NCBI RefSeq assembly: GCF_036967205.1 | Contig: NZ_CP146022.1 | Location: forward strand, 1,364,001 to 1,428,000 | Length of the DNA: 64,000 bases | Origin: Streptomyces sp. Q6 | GTDB lineage: Bacteria > Actinomycetota > Actinomycetes > Streptomycetales > Streptomycetaceae | Direction: 5' to 3' | In this document: positions 1 to 8,334 of the stretch, piece by piece | How the letters are laid out: every line of letters begins with the position of its first letter | How positions within the stretch are numbered: position 1 is the stretch's first letter | The notes under the pieces: model-generated | Told to the model about the DNA's origin: nothing | Databases searched by the model: none | The model's input: the letters and a program-made list of their open reading frames with translations, nothing else | Made by a program: the position numbers and the translations under genes

Positions 1-848
1 CTGCTGCGGCACGCGGTGGGCGGCGCCGTCTACGTCCAGCGCCTCCCGCAGGGCGGCGGCCTCGACGTGGTCGCCGTCGACCGGGGGCCCGGCATGGCCC
101 AGCCGGACCGGGCGATGGTCGACGGATTCAGCACGGCGGGGTCCCTCGGCTCCGGCATGGGCGCGGTCCGGCGCCTCGCGGACGAGCTGGCGCTGCGCAC
201 GCTGCCCGGCGTGGGCACGCTGATCTGCGCCCGGTTCCTTGCGCCCGGCAGCACTCCCCGCGCGCCGACATCGGGCTGCTGTGCCTGCCGGTACGTGGCG
301 AGGAGCAGTGCGGGGACAGCGCGGCGGTGGTGGACGCCCCGGGCGGCCGCACCGCCGTCGTCGTGGACGGCCTCGGGCACGGCCCGGAGGCCGCCGAGGC
401 GAGCGCCGCCGCCGTGGCCGCCTTCCACGCCGCGCCCGACCGGCCGTTGCCCGAGCTCCTCGCGGCGATGGACCGGGCGCTGCGCGCGGGGCGCGGCGCC
501 GCCGTCGGCCTGCTGCGGCTGCGGCCGGGCACCGCGGAGCACTGCGGTGTCGGCAACGTACGACTGCTGCTCGTCGCGCACGACGGCGTACGCGCGCGGG
601 CCGTGGGCCAGCCGGGCGTGGTCGGCTGGAACATGCCCCGGCCGCTGCCCCGCACCCTGGCCATGCCCGACGAGTGCGCGGCCGTCCTGCACAGCGACGG
701 CATCGCGACACGCTGGCCGGACACCGCCACACCCTTCCTGCTGGGGCTGCCGCCCCGGCTGCTCGCCGCGGCCCTCGGGCACGGCCACCGCTCGGCACGC
801 GACGACGCGACAGCCCTGGTCACCGGGGCCGCCAGGAGGAGCACATGA
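1..848 (+). pseudogene. RsbT-like kinase / PP2C phosphatase fusion, 5' end outside window, frameshifted
   Basis: The first 80 codons (frame 1) read as the end of an HHE/HATPase anti-sigma kinase fold: the tail of an N-box (LLRHA), then the ATP-lid motifs DRGPGM and GSLGSGMGAVRRLADE. The rest (frame 3, from about 246) is a PP2C/SpoIIE-like phosphatase of RsbX type with CGDSAAVVDA, VVDGLGHG, GVGNVRL, LHSDGI and a closing DDATALV, so its metal-binding aspartates are intact. Actinobacteria commonly encode these two halves as one ATP-binding SpoIIE-family protein. The switch between frames is explained by one missing C in the run at 244-246. A GTG at 327 could start only the phosphatase half, but it lies inside the domain. 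The stop overlaps the next start (ATGA). A sequencing error is more likely than a true pseudogene. Confidence 0.75.
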
Positions 849-2110
849 CGGACCAGGCCGCGGCGGCGCGGCACCCCGGGCCCGAGCGCCCGCACCGCAC
901 CACCCACCGCTCGCTGCCCGAACTGCGTTCGGCCGTAAGGTCGTTGGCGGCTTCGCTGCGCCTTCCGGCCGAGCTGCGCACACGGCTGACCCTGTCGGTG
1001 ACCCGGGTCGCCGAGCCCGAACTGCGGGCGGGGCGGATCGTCACGCTGGAGTCCGACCCCGAACAGGGCGCGCGCGAGCGGACGATGACCCTGCGGCTGC
1101 GGACGCCGTACGCCCCGTGGCCCGCTCCTTCCCAGGGGCTGCCGCTCCCGGCGCAGCGCGAGGAGGACACCCTGGTGTGGCAGCTGCCGCTGCCCGCGCA
1201 GCGGGAGGGCGCGGCGCCCCGGCGCGAGCCCGACCCCCACGACAGCGTGGAACTCCTGGAGGAGGAGCTGCGGGTGGCCGTCGCCCGCGCCGAGGCGCTG
1301 GAGACCGACCGGCGCCGCCTCACCCATGAGCTGGACGAGACCAACAGCGGAGTGCTCGCGCTGTACGTGCAGTTGGAGGAGCGCGACGAGCAACTGCGCC
1401 GCGCGCACGGGCAGATGCTGCGCGAGCTGGAGGACGCGCTGCGTCCCGGTCCGATGAAGGTGGACGGCCTCGAACTGGCCATCCACTACGCGCCCGCCGG
1501 CACGGACGCCCCGACCGGCGGAGACCTCTACGACTGGTTCCAACTGCCGGACGGCACCGTGCACATCACGGTCGTCGACGCCCTCGGCCACGGCCTGACC
1601 TCCACCCGCAGCGCCCTCAACGTGACGCACGCCGTGCGCACGCTCGCCCTGGAGGGGCATCCGCTGGAGACGGTGGTCGCGCGCACCGACGAGATCCTGA
1701 TGCCGTACGACCGTGAGCTGATGGCGACCGTGCTGCTCGCCCGGATCGACCCGGTCTCCGGGCACCTCACGCTCGCCAACGGCAGTCATCCGCCACCCCT
1801 GCTGGTCTCCGAGGACGGCTCCGCCCGCTTCCTCGAAGTGCGCGGCAGGGGCATCGGCTACCCGATGGCGGGCAGTGAACGACTGTGGCACGAGAAACTC
1901 GCGCCCGGTGATCTGCTCGTCCTGTACACGGACGGCCTCACCGAGAGCCGTCGCGACCCCTATGAGGGCGAGCGCCGGCTCACGTCGGCGACCGTCCGTC
2001 ACCGGCACCGCCCGACCGAAGAGATCCCCGGCGCCCTCGCGGAGGAGATGCACACCGTGATCCTGCATCCGGACGACACCCTGGCCCTGACCGTACGGAG
2101 AACCCGATGA
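845..2110 (+). CDS. SpoIIE/RsbU-type PP2C serine phosphatase
   Basis: This 421-residue protein should remove phosphate from the serine of a STAS anti-sigma antagonist in a partner-switching pathway. The C-terminal half (about 205-418) carries the SpoIIE signatures: GGDLYDW near 224, VVDALGHG near 243, the LANGSHPP region, LYTDGLTE near 360 and HPDDTLAL near 408, so the metal-binding aspartates are present. Residues about 125-200 form a charged Glu/Arg/Leu-rich coiled coil, a usual signal-transmitting linker. The first 100 residues have no sensor domain I recognise and may be a degenerate ATPase-like fold. Start and stop both overlap their neighbours by ATGA, so the module is translationally coupled. 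The input signal is not visible. Confidence 0.85.
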   Translation: MTDQAAAARHPGPERPHRTTHRSLPELRSAVRSLAASLRLPAELRTRLTLSVTRVAEPELRAGRIVTLESDPEQGARERTMTLRLRTPYAPWPAPSQGLPLPAQREEDTLVWQLPLPAQREGAAPRREPDPHDSVELLEEELRVAVARAEALETDRRRLTHELDETNSGVLALYVQLEERDEQLRRAHGQMLRELEDALRPGPMKVDGLELAIHYAPAGTDAPTGGDLYDWFQLPDGTVHITVVDALGHGLTSTRSALNVTHAVRTLALEGHPLETVVARTDEILMPYDRELMATVLLARIDPVSGHLTLANGSHPPPLLVSEDGSARFLEVRGRGIGYPMAGSERLWHEKLAPGDLLVLYTDGLTESRRDPYEGERRLTSATVRHRHRPTEEIPGALAEEMHTVILHPDDTLALTVRRTR

Positions 2111-2511
2111 GCCCCGCCACGGCCGGGTTCATACCCGACGACGCCTCGAACCCCGCCCACGGCACCCTGGACATCGCCACGGCGGCGGGCCCCACCGGGC
2201 CCGTCGTCTCGCTCACCGGCGACCTCGACTACGAGAGCGCGCCGGAGCTGCTCGCGGCGGTGGACGCCCTTGCCGCCACGGGCGGTACCACCGTGACCCT
2301 CGACCTCTGGGGCGTACGGTTCTTCGACTCGGGCGGCATCAACGCGCTGCTGCGGTCCCGCACGACGCTGCACGAACGAGGCGCCGAGCTGGTGGTCCGC
2401 CGGCTGTCGCCGGTCGTGGAGCGCATCTTCCGGATCACCGGCCTGGACACGGTGTTCGTCCCGGGCGCTCCGCACCCGACCGGAGGCGATGAAGATCCGA
2501 CGGCGGGGTAA
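2107..2511 (+). CDS. STAS-domain anti-sigma factor antagonist
   Basis: The 134 residues contain one STAS domain (about 30-115) of the SpoIIAA/RsbV kind: VVSLTGDLDYESAPELLAAV at the front and the phosphorylation-site loop FFDSGGINALL near residue 73. Most antagonists read D-S-S/T-G there; here it is D-S-G-G, leaving one serine as the phospho-acceptor. In this family the unphosphorylated form captures the anti-sigma kinase and frees the sigma factor. The start overlaps the phosphatase stop by four bases, and the kinase gene follows nine bases after the stop, which points to one pathway. The cognate sigma factor is not in the window. Confidence 0.85.
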   Translation: MSPATAGFIPDDASNPAHGTLDIATAAGPTGPVVSLTGDLDYESAPELLAAVDALAATGGTTVTLDLWGVRFFDSGGINALLRSRTTLHERGAELVVRRLSPVVERIFRITGLDTVFVPGAPHPTGGDEDPTAG

Positions 2512-2520
2512 CCGGTCACC

Positions 2521-2886
2521 ATGGACATCGTGGTGGATGGTCCCGTCACCGGGACACAGGCCCGACGCACCGCCGCTCGGTTCCTCGCCGAGCACTGCCC
2601 CTGGGCCGATGCGGACGCGGTCCTGCTGGTCGTGACCGAGCTGGTCACGAACGCGGCCCGGCACACCGGCGCGCTCGCGCGACTACGGCTGCGGGTGGAC
2701 GCCGGTGGCCTCTGCGTGTCGGTGGAGGACGGCGACCCGCGCGCTCCCGTGCCCCGCGCCCCGGACTTCGGCGGCGGCGGAGGCTTCGGCTGGCCCATGG
2801 TGGAGCGTCTCTCGGAGCGGGTCGCGGTGCGCCCGGCTCCCGGCGGCAAGTGCATCGAGGCGGCCTGGGCGGCCCCGGTCGGCTGA
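2521..2886 (+). CDS. Anti-sigma factor ATPase (HATPase, RsbW/RsbT-like)
   Basis: This 121-residue GHKL-type serine kinase would phosphorylate the upstream STAS protein or hold a sigma factor. Visible motifs are the N-box ELVTNAARH (about 40-48), the G1-like VEDGDPRAP, and a glycine-rich ATP lid GGGGFGWPMVERL (about 84-96). Length and architecture match small stand-alone Streptomyces anti-sigma kinases. It is the last gene of the module. A strong hairpin follows at 3110-3155, between this gene and the convergent guaB1. Whether it acts as an RsbW-type anti-sigma or an RsbT-type switch kinase cannot be decided from sequence. Confidence 0.8.
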   Translation: MDIVVDGPVTGTQARRTAARFLAEHCPWADADAVLLVVTELVTNAARHTGALARLRLRVDAGGLCVSVEDGDPRAPVPRAPDFGGGGGFGWPMVERLSERVAVRPAPGGKCIEAAWAAPVG

Positions 2887-3204
2887 GCCGGCCCGCGCGG
2901 ACCTGACGGTCGACCGCCGCCCGTACGCGGCCTTCCGGGCCACGGCCCCCATGAGCGCGAGCAGTTCGAGCAACGCGGCCCGGTCCAGGGCCTCCTGACC
3001 ACTTCCGGCCCCGGCGAGCGAGTCCCGGGTGCGCAGCCCGTCGCGGCGGGCGACGGCGGTCCGCAGCGCGTGACCCGCTTCGATTCCCTGAGGTGTCGTC
3101 CTACGCGGAACGTCGTGTCGGATCCCCTGGACACCAAGGGAATCCGACACGACGTCGGCTATCGGCTGTCGGCTGTCGGCGCACGTGTCCCGCGCGGCCG
3201 GAGA
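2887..3204. other. Intergenic region between convergent genes
   Basis: These 318 bases hold no gene I can support. The part near 2890-3070 can be translated on the minus strand into an Ala/Arg-rich peptide without motifs, which I treat as chance. Visible structure is the long hairpin at 3110-3155, a related half-copy of its right arm near 3082-3098, and a short TCGGCTG tandem near 3162-3180. Confidence 0.6.
3110..3155. terminator. Bidirectional hairpin between anti-sigma ATPase gene and guaB1
   Basis: Two 21-base arms (3110-3130 and 3135-3155) pair at 19 positions around a four-base loop ACAC. There is no T-run, as is common for Streptomyces terminators. Its place between two convergent genes suggests it ends transcripts from both sides. 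Confidence 0.7.
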
Positions 3205-4713
<1,509 letters not shown>

Positions 4714-4864
4714 TCATTTTCCCATGCGGCCGACGACTCCGTCTCCGGGCCGAACGTCCCAAGGTCGCCGTGCCCTCCTTGGACGATCACCCAATCACGT
4801 CTTGCCGGATCCCGCGCGGGCGCCTAGCTTCCCCGCCACCGATACGCACGGACGGGGGTCCGAC

Positions 4865-5602
4865 ATGTCCGACGACGCACAGACCACCGCACAACAGCGA
4901 CTGACCGAGTGCGAGCACCGCCTGACGGAGTTGCGCGCGGAGACCGAGGCACTCCTCAAGGAGCTGGGGGAGCTCCAGCACAGCGGCGACACGGCACCGG
5001 CGCAGGCCGGGCAGCAAGCGTCGAAGCAGGCTCAGGAACAGACACAGAAGCAGGCGACGGCCGCACCCCGCGCCACCGGCCAGGCGATCATCGCGGGCGC
5101 GTCCAACAGCGCCACGTCACCGACCCAGCTGTACGCGACCCAGACCAACTCGGCGGCCCTGTACCTGGTCGGCGACGTGCGCGGCCTGACCTCCGTGGGG
5201 CAGCAGAACGACGGCGTGCTCGGGTACAGCGGAGCCCAGTCCGGCGTCCTCGGCATGTCCAACAGCGGCACCGGCGTCCGGGCGGTAAGCCAGTCGGGGA
5301 CGGCCTTCTCGGCGAGCAGCACGGGCAACACCGGCGCGGTCGTCTCCGGCAACGGCGCCGGTCTCGTCGCCGACAACAACGGCCAGTACGGCGGCTTCGG
5401 CGTGATCGCCCTCGGCCAGGTCAAGGGGACCGGGCTCTACGCCTCCGGGGAGCGGGCCGCGATACGGCTCGGCCAGTCCCCGTACGCAGGAGCGCCCACC
5501 ACGGGCTCCCACGATGTGGGGGAACTCGTCCTGGATTCCAACGCCAACCTCTACCTGTGCCGCAAGGCCGGGACCCCGGGCAGCTGGGCCAGGCTCAACT
5601 GA
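4865..5602 (+). CDS. Orphan coiled-coil plus G-x-G repeat protein (tail-fibre-like)
   Basis: The 245 residues begin with a coiled coil (about 5-40, heptads in TECEHRLTELRAETEALLKE), then a Gln/Ala-rich linker (about 45-75). Next come eight or so imperfect 9-11 residue units of G-V/L-x-x-x-S/N-x-x-G type (GVLGYSG, GVLGMSN, GTGVRAVSQSG, AGLVADNNG), and finally a cap with LVLDSNANLYLCRKAG. Such repeats fold as beta-helices or trimeric beta-prisms in phage tail fibres and similar adhesins. There is no signal peptide or membrane segment. SD GGGGG precedes the ATG. The 3' end overlaps the convergent barstar gene by eight bases. I do not recognise a function. Confidence 0.7.
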   Translation: MSDDAQTTAQQRLTECEHRLTELRAETEALLKELGELQHSGDTAPAQAGQQASKQAQEQTQKQATAAPRATGQAIIAGASNSATSPTQLYATQTNSAALYLVGDVRGLTSVGQQNDGVLGYSGAQSGVLGMSNSGTGVRAVSQSGTAFSASSTGNTGAVVSGNGAGLVADNNGQYGGFGVIALGQVKGTGLYASGERAAIRLGQSPYAGAPTTGSHDVGELVLDSNANLYLCRKAGTPGSWARLN

Positions 5603-5939
5603 GGCCGAGCAGCACGGTCAGGGCGGTGTCGCTCGCGCGGCGCCGCTCGACGGCCTCCTCGAACACCTCACGGGCGGTCTCCCACTCCACGGGGCACCGC
5701 CCGCCGAACTCCGACCAGCCGGTCACGACGACCACGAGCCCGGCCGTCGCGGCCCGCGGCCACACACCGGGGTCGCTCAGCACATCGGCCAGCGCGTCCC
5801 AGTTCCGCCCGAACCAGCCGGGCAGGTCGAGGGCGGCGGCGCAACGGTCCATGAGGGCGGCCTTGTCCGCGGCCCCCGCGAGGTCGACGACCCGCACCGC
5901 CCATCCGGCCTCGGCGACGGCTTCGTGCAGCCCGCTCAT
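5595..5939 (-). CDS. Barstar-family ribonuclease inhibitor
   Basis: The 114-residue protein matches the barstar fold. The key helix reads FGRNWDALADVL (about 43-54), where barstar has YGENLDALWDAL. Asp48 and Asp52 correspond to barstar Asp35 and Asp39, which plug the RNase active site; barstar Trp38 is Ala here. It has no signal peptide and is expected to be cytoplasmic, neutralising RNase that has not left the cell. Its ATG overlaps the stop of the RNase gene (ATGA), so the two are translationally coupled as toxin first, inhibitor second. Streptomyces RNase Sa is known to be inhibited by barstar-like proteins. Confidence 0.88.
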   Translation of the reverse strand: MSGLHEAVAEAGWAVRVVDLAGAADKAALMDRCAAALDLPGWFGRNWDALADVLSDPGVWPRAATAGLVVVVTGWSEFGGRCPVEWETAREVFEEAVERRRASDTALTVLLGLS

Positions 5940-6289
5940 CTCAGCACCGCCCTGAACGACTCGTAGTGGTCATCGGTGTAGTACGTCTCCCCCTCGCGGC
6001 CGGTGACGAGGCGCCGCGCCCCGCGGCCGCGCTCCCCCGGCGTGGGCACGGTGTACTCGCGGTAGTAGCCGCGCGCCTGCTTCGGCAGCTCCCCCTCGAA
6101 GTTCCCGAAGACGCTCCCGTCCTTCTCGTACGGGAACGGCCCACCGGCGTCGATGAGCTCCAGCGTGCGGCGCGCCTCGACGGGCAGCTGCGCCACCCGC
6201 ACGGTGGCCGTGCCGTCGTCCCCGCCGCCGCACCCGGTGATCAGCACACCGAGGACGAGCAGCACCGCAGCGAACAGCCGCAACCTCAT
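5936..6289 (-). CDS. RNase Sa-like guanyl-specific ribonuclease with lipoprotein signal
   Basis: The 117 residues start with a lipoprotein signal (MRLRLFAAVLLVLGVLITGC, lipidated Cys20). Then comes an RNase Sa domain: LPVEARRTLELI, GPFPYEKDGSVFGN, YYREYTVPTPG and YYTDDHYESF. By alignment with RNase Sa, the catalytic set Glu54/Arg65/Arg69/His85 corresponds to Glu78/Arg89/Arg93/His108, so the enzyme should be active and cleave after guanosine. The two cysteines that make the single disulphide of RNase Sa (7 and 96) are absent: the first position is Arg31 and the C-terminus ends earlier. Membrane anchoring differs from the freely secreted family members. SD GGAAGGGC lies before the ATG. The barstar gene follows with a four-base overlap. 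Confidence 0.88.
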   Translation of the reverse strand: MRLRLFAAVLLVLGVLITGCGGGDDGTATVRVAQLPVEARRTLELIDAGGPFPYEKDGSVFGNFEGELPKQARGYYREYTVPTPGERGRGARRLVTGREGETYYTDDHYESFRAVLR

Positions 6290-6360
6290 TCGAGCCCTTC
6301 CGGCGAGGGAGGAGCGGGGGTCCGGGGCGGAAGCCCCGGGACATCAGCCGCGGCCGACGG

Positions 6361-7377
6361 TCAGTCGTCGGGGTCGGCCCGCTGCAGAGCAGGCCGAGGT
6401 GCGGCCCCCGCGGTCAGCAGAAAATCAGCCGCGGCCGTGTCGGTGACCAGGCTGGTCACGAGCCCGGACCGCAGGACCGCGTCGATGGCGGCAGCCTTGC
6501 GCTGCCCGCCCGCGATGGCCACGACCTCAGGTATCCGCCGGAGGCGGTCCGCCTCGACGGTGATGCACCGCTCCCCCAGGTCACGCCCGACCCGACGCCC
6601 CTGCGCGTCGAACAGGTGCGCGGACATCTCGGCGGCGACGCCGAGCGAGGCGTAGTGCGCCCGCTCCTCGTCGCTCAGCATGTCGTGCACGGTCGAGATC
6701 CCCGGCTCCCACGAGCCGATCGACACACACGCGACGGTGACCTTGTCGAAGTACTCGAAGGCGCGGGCGATGCCGGTCTGGTTGCGCAGCGCCGCGGCCG
6801 TCGCCTCGTCCGGCAGCAGCATCGGCGCGTAGATGGGGTGCGCGTCGCCACCGGAGACCTGGGCGGCCCGCCGCACGGCCTCCACGGAGCCGCGCTCCGC
6901 GGTCCCCGCGTCGTACACGCCGGTCAGCTGCACGACGGTGCACGGCGGCAGCCGGTCGAGGGCCGCGGCCATGTGGATGGTGGAACGGCCCCACGCGAGG
7001 CCGAGCACATCGCCCTCGGTGACGAGCTCGCCGAGCAGGTCGGCCGCCACCTCGCCGAGGTTCTCAGGGTCGGGCGACTCCTCGGCCTCGGCCGGAGACT
7101 CGACGACGACCGCGTGCCGCAGGCCGTAGCGGGCGCGCAGCGCGTCGGAGCGCTCGGCGTCCAGCTCGGCCGGGACCCGGATCTCGATACGTACGAGATC
7201 TCGCTCGAGGGCGGTTTCCAGGACCCGGGCCACCTTGAAGCGGCTCACGCCGAACTCCTCGGCGATCTGGATCTTGGACTTGCCCTCGAGGTAGAAGCGA
7301 CGGGCCATGGCCGCCGCCTGCACCAGCTCCGCGGGTCCCATCCGCAGGGCTGCCCGTCCCGCCGATGATGCGGACAC
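6361..7377 (-). CDS. SorC-family sugar-binding transcriptional regulator
   Basis: The 338-residue regulator has an N-terminal HTH (about 20-60: AAMARRFYLEGKSKIQIAEE then FGVSRFKVARVLETA) and a C-terminal SorC/DeoR sugar-phosphate-binding domain that shares the ribose-5-phosphate isomerase fold (GLAWGRSTIHMAAAL, TVACVSIGSWEPG, VVAIAGGQRKAAAIDAVLRS). I chose the GTG at 7377 because a GAGGAG Shine-Dalgarno lies 7-8 bases before it; an upstream GTG at 7404 has none. The upstream neighbour, rpe, is a pentose-phosphate gene in the same direction, so a pentose or pentitol effector is plausible but unproven. Confidence 0.85.
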   Translation of the reverse strand: MSASSAGRAALRMGPAELVQAAAMARRFYLEGKSKIQIAEEFGVSRFKVARVLETALERDLVRIEIRVPAELDAERSDALRARYGLRHAVVVESPAEAEESPDPENLGEVAADLLGELVTEGDVLGLAWGRSTIHMAAALDRLPPCTVVQLTGVYDAGTAERGSVEAVRRAAQVSGGDAHPIYAPMLLPDEATAAALRNQTGIARAFEYFDKVTVACVSIGSWEPGISTVHDMLSDEERAHYASLGVAAEMSAHLFDAQGRRVGRDLGERCITVEADRLRRIPEVVAIAGGQRKAAAIDAVLRSGLVTSLVTDTAAADFLLTAGAAPRPALQRADPDD

Positions 7378-7498
7378 GGCGATCTCCTCACTTCTCTTCT
7401 GCACGACTCACTGCGTTCACAACCTGGATACGCCGTTCATCCTTGCAGATCCGGCGGGCTTGATCAGCCCTGATGGACGGCGTTCACATATCCGTGGC

Positions 7499-8185
7499 TC
7501 AGTGGTCGCACGCCCAGGAGGCGCCGGACGTGGCCTGCGCCGCCTGGGTGCGCAATGCACGTACCGCCTCGGCCGGGTCCTTCGCCCCGTATACCGCCGA
7601 ACCGGCGACGAAGACGTCGGCCCCGGCCTCAGCGCACCGCTCGATCGTCGAGGCGGAGACGCCGCCGTCGACCTGCAACCAGAGTTCCAGACCGTGCTTC
7701 GAGATCAGGTCCCGCGTCCGGCGGATCTTCGGCAGCATGATGTCGAGGAACGCCTGCCCGCCGAAGCCCGGCTCGACCGTCATGATCAGCAGCATGTCGA
7801 GCTCGGGGAGCAGATCCTCGTACGGCTCGATGGGCGTGGCCGGCTTGAGGGCCATGGAGGCGCGGGCGCCCTTGGCGCGGATCTCGCGGGCGAGCCGGAC
7901 CGGGGCGGCGGCCGCCTCCGCGTGGAAGGTGACGGAACCGGCACCCGCTTCGACGTACTGGGGAGCCCACCGATCGGGGTCCTCGATCATCAGATGGCAG
8001 TCCAGCGGGGTGTCCGTCGCGCGCGCCAGCGACTCTACGACCGGGACCCCCAGGGTGAGGTTCGGGACGAAGTGGTTGTCCATGACGTCGACATGGAGCC
8101 AGTCGGCGCCTTCGACGGCCTGTGCCTCGGCGGCAAGGCGGGCGAAGTCCGCGGAGAGGATGCTGGGGTTGATCTGAACGGCCAT
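7499..8185 (-). CDS. rpe: Ribulose-phosphate 3-epimerase
   Basis: This 228-residue cytoplasmic enzyme interconverts ribulose-5-phosphate and xylulose-5-phosphate in the pentose phosphate pathway. Family motifs are complete: [12 protein letters not shown] at the start, [13 protein letters not shown] (metal-binding His and Asp), [23 protein letters not shown], and [12 protein letters not shown] followed by the phosphate-binding AGSAVYG. The start is the ATG at 8185, which gives the canonical N-terminus; longer readings add Arg-rich sequence without homology. It is divergent from the MMPL gene and lies upstream of the SorC regulator. Confidence 0.95.
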   Translation of the reverse strand: MAVQINPSILSADFARLAAEAQAVEGADWLHVDVMDNHFVPNLTLGVPVVESLARATDTPLDCHLMIEDPDRWAPQYVEAGAGSVTFHAEAAAAPVRLAREIRAKGARASMALKPATPIEPYEDLLPELDMLLIMTVEPGFGGQAFLDIMLPKIRRTRDLISKHGLELWLQVDGGVSASTIERCAEAGADVFVAGSAVYGAKDPAEAVRALRTQAAQATSGASWACDH

Positions 8186-8334
8186 GCCCCAAGCCTGCCA
8201 TGCCCACGGCCCGTTGCCCGCCCCGGTCCTGACCGGTGCCCGATACCGATGCCGAGCCGTGCCCTCCCGTGCCATTGTGGGCGGCCCACGACAGGCCGAC
8301 AGGATCGACCGCAAAGGACGCAGCGGGGGGCGCC

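Noticed and set aside
327..848. A free-standing PP2C gene starting at GTG 327
   Set aside because: The PP2C similarity begins upstream of 327 (ADIGLLCLPVRGEEQCGDSA from about 264), so this start would cut into the domain; a frame break near 246 explains the data better.
2683..3150. Minus-strand frame covering the 3' part of the anti-sigma ATPase and the gap before guaB1
   Set aside because: Half of it is antisense to the ATPase; the part in the gap (Ala/Arg/Leu-rich) resembles no family and crosses the hairpin.
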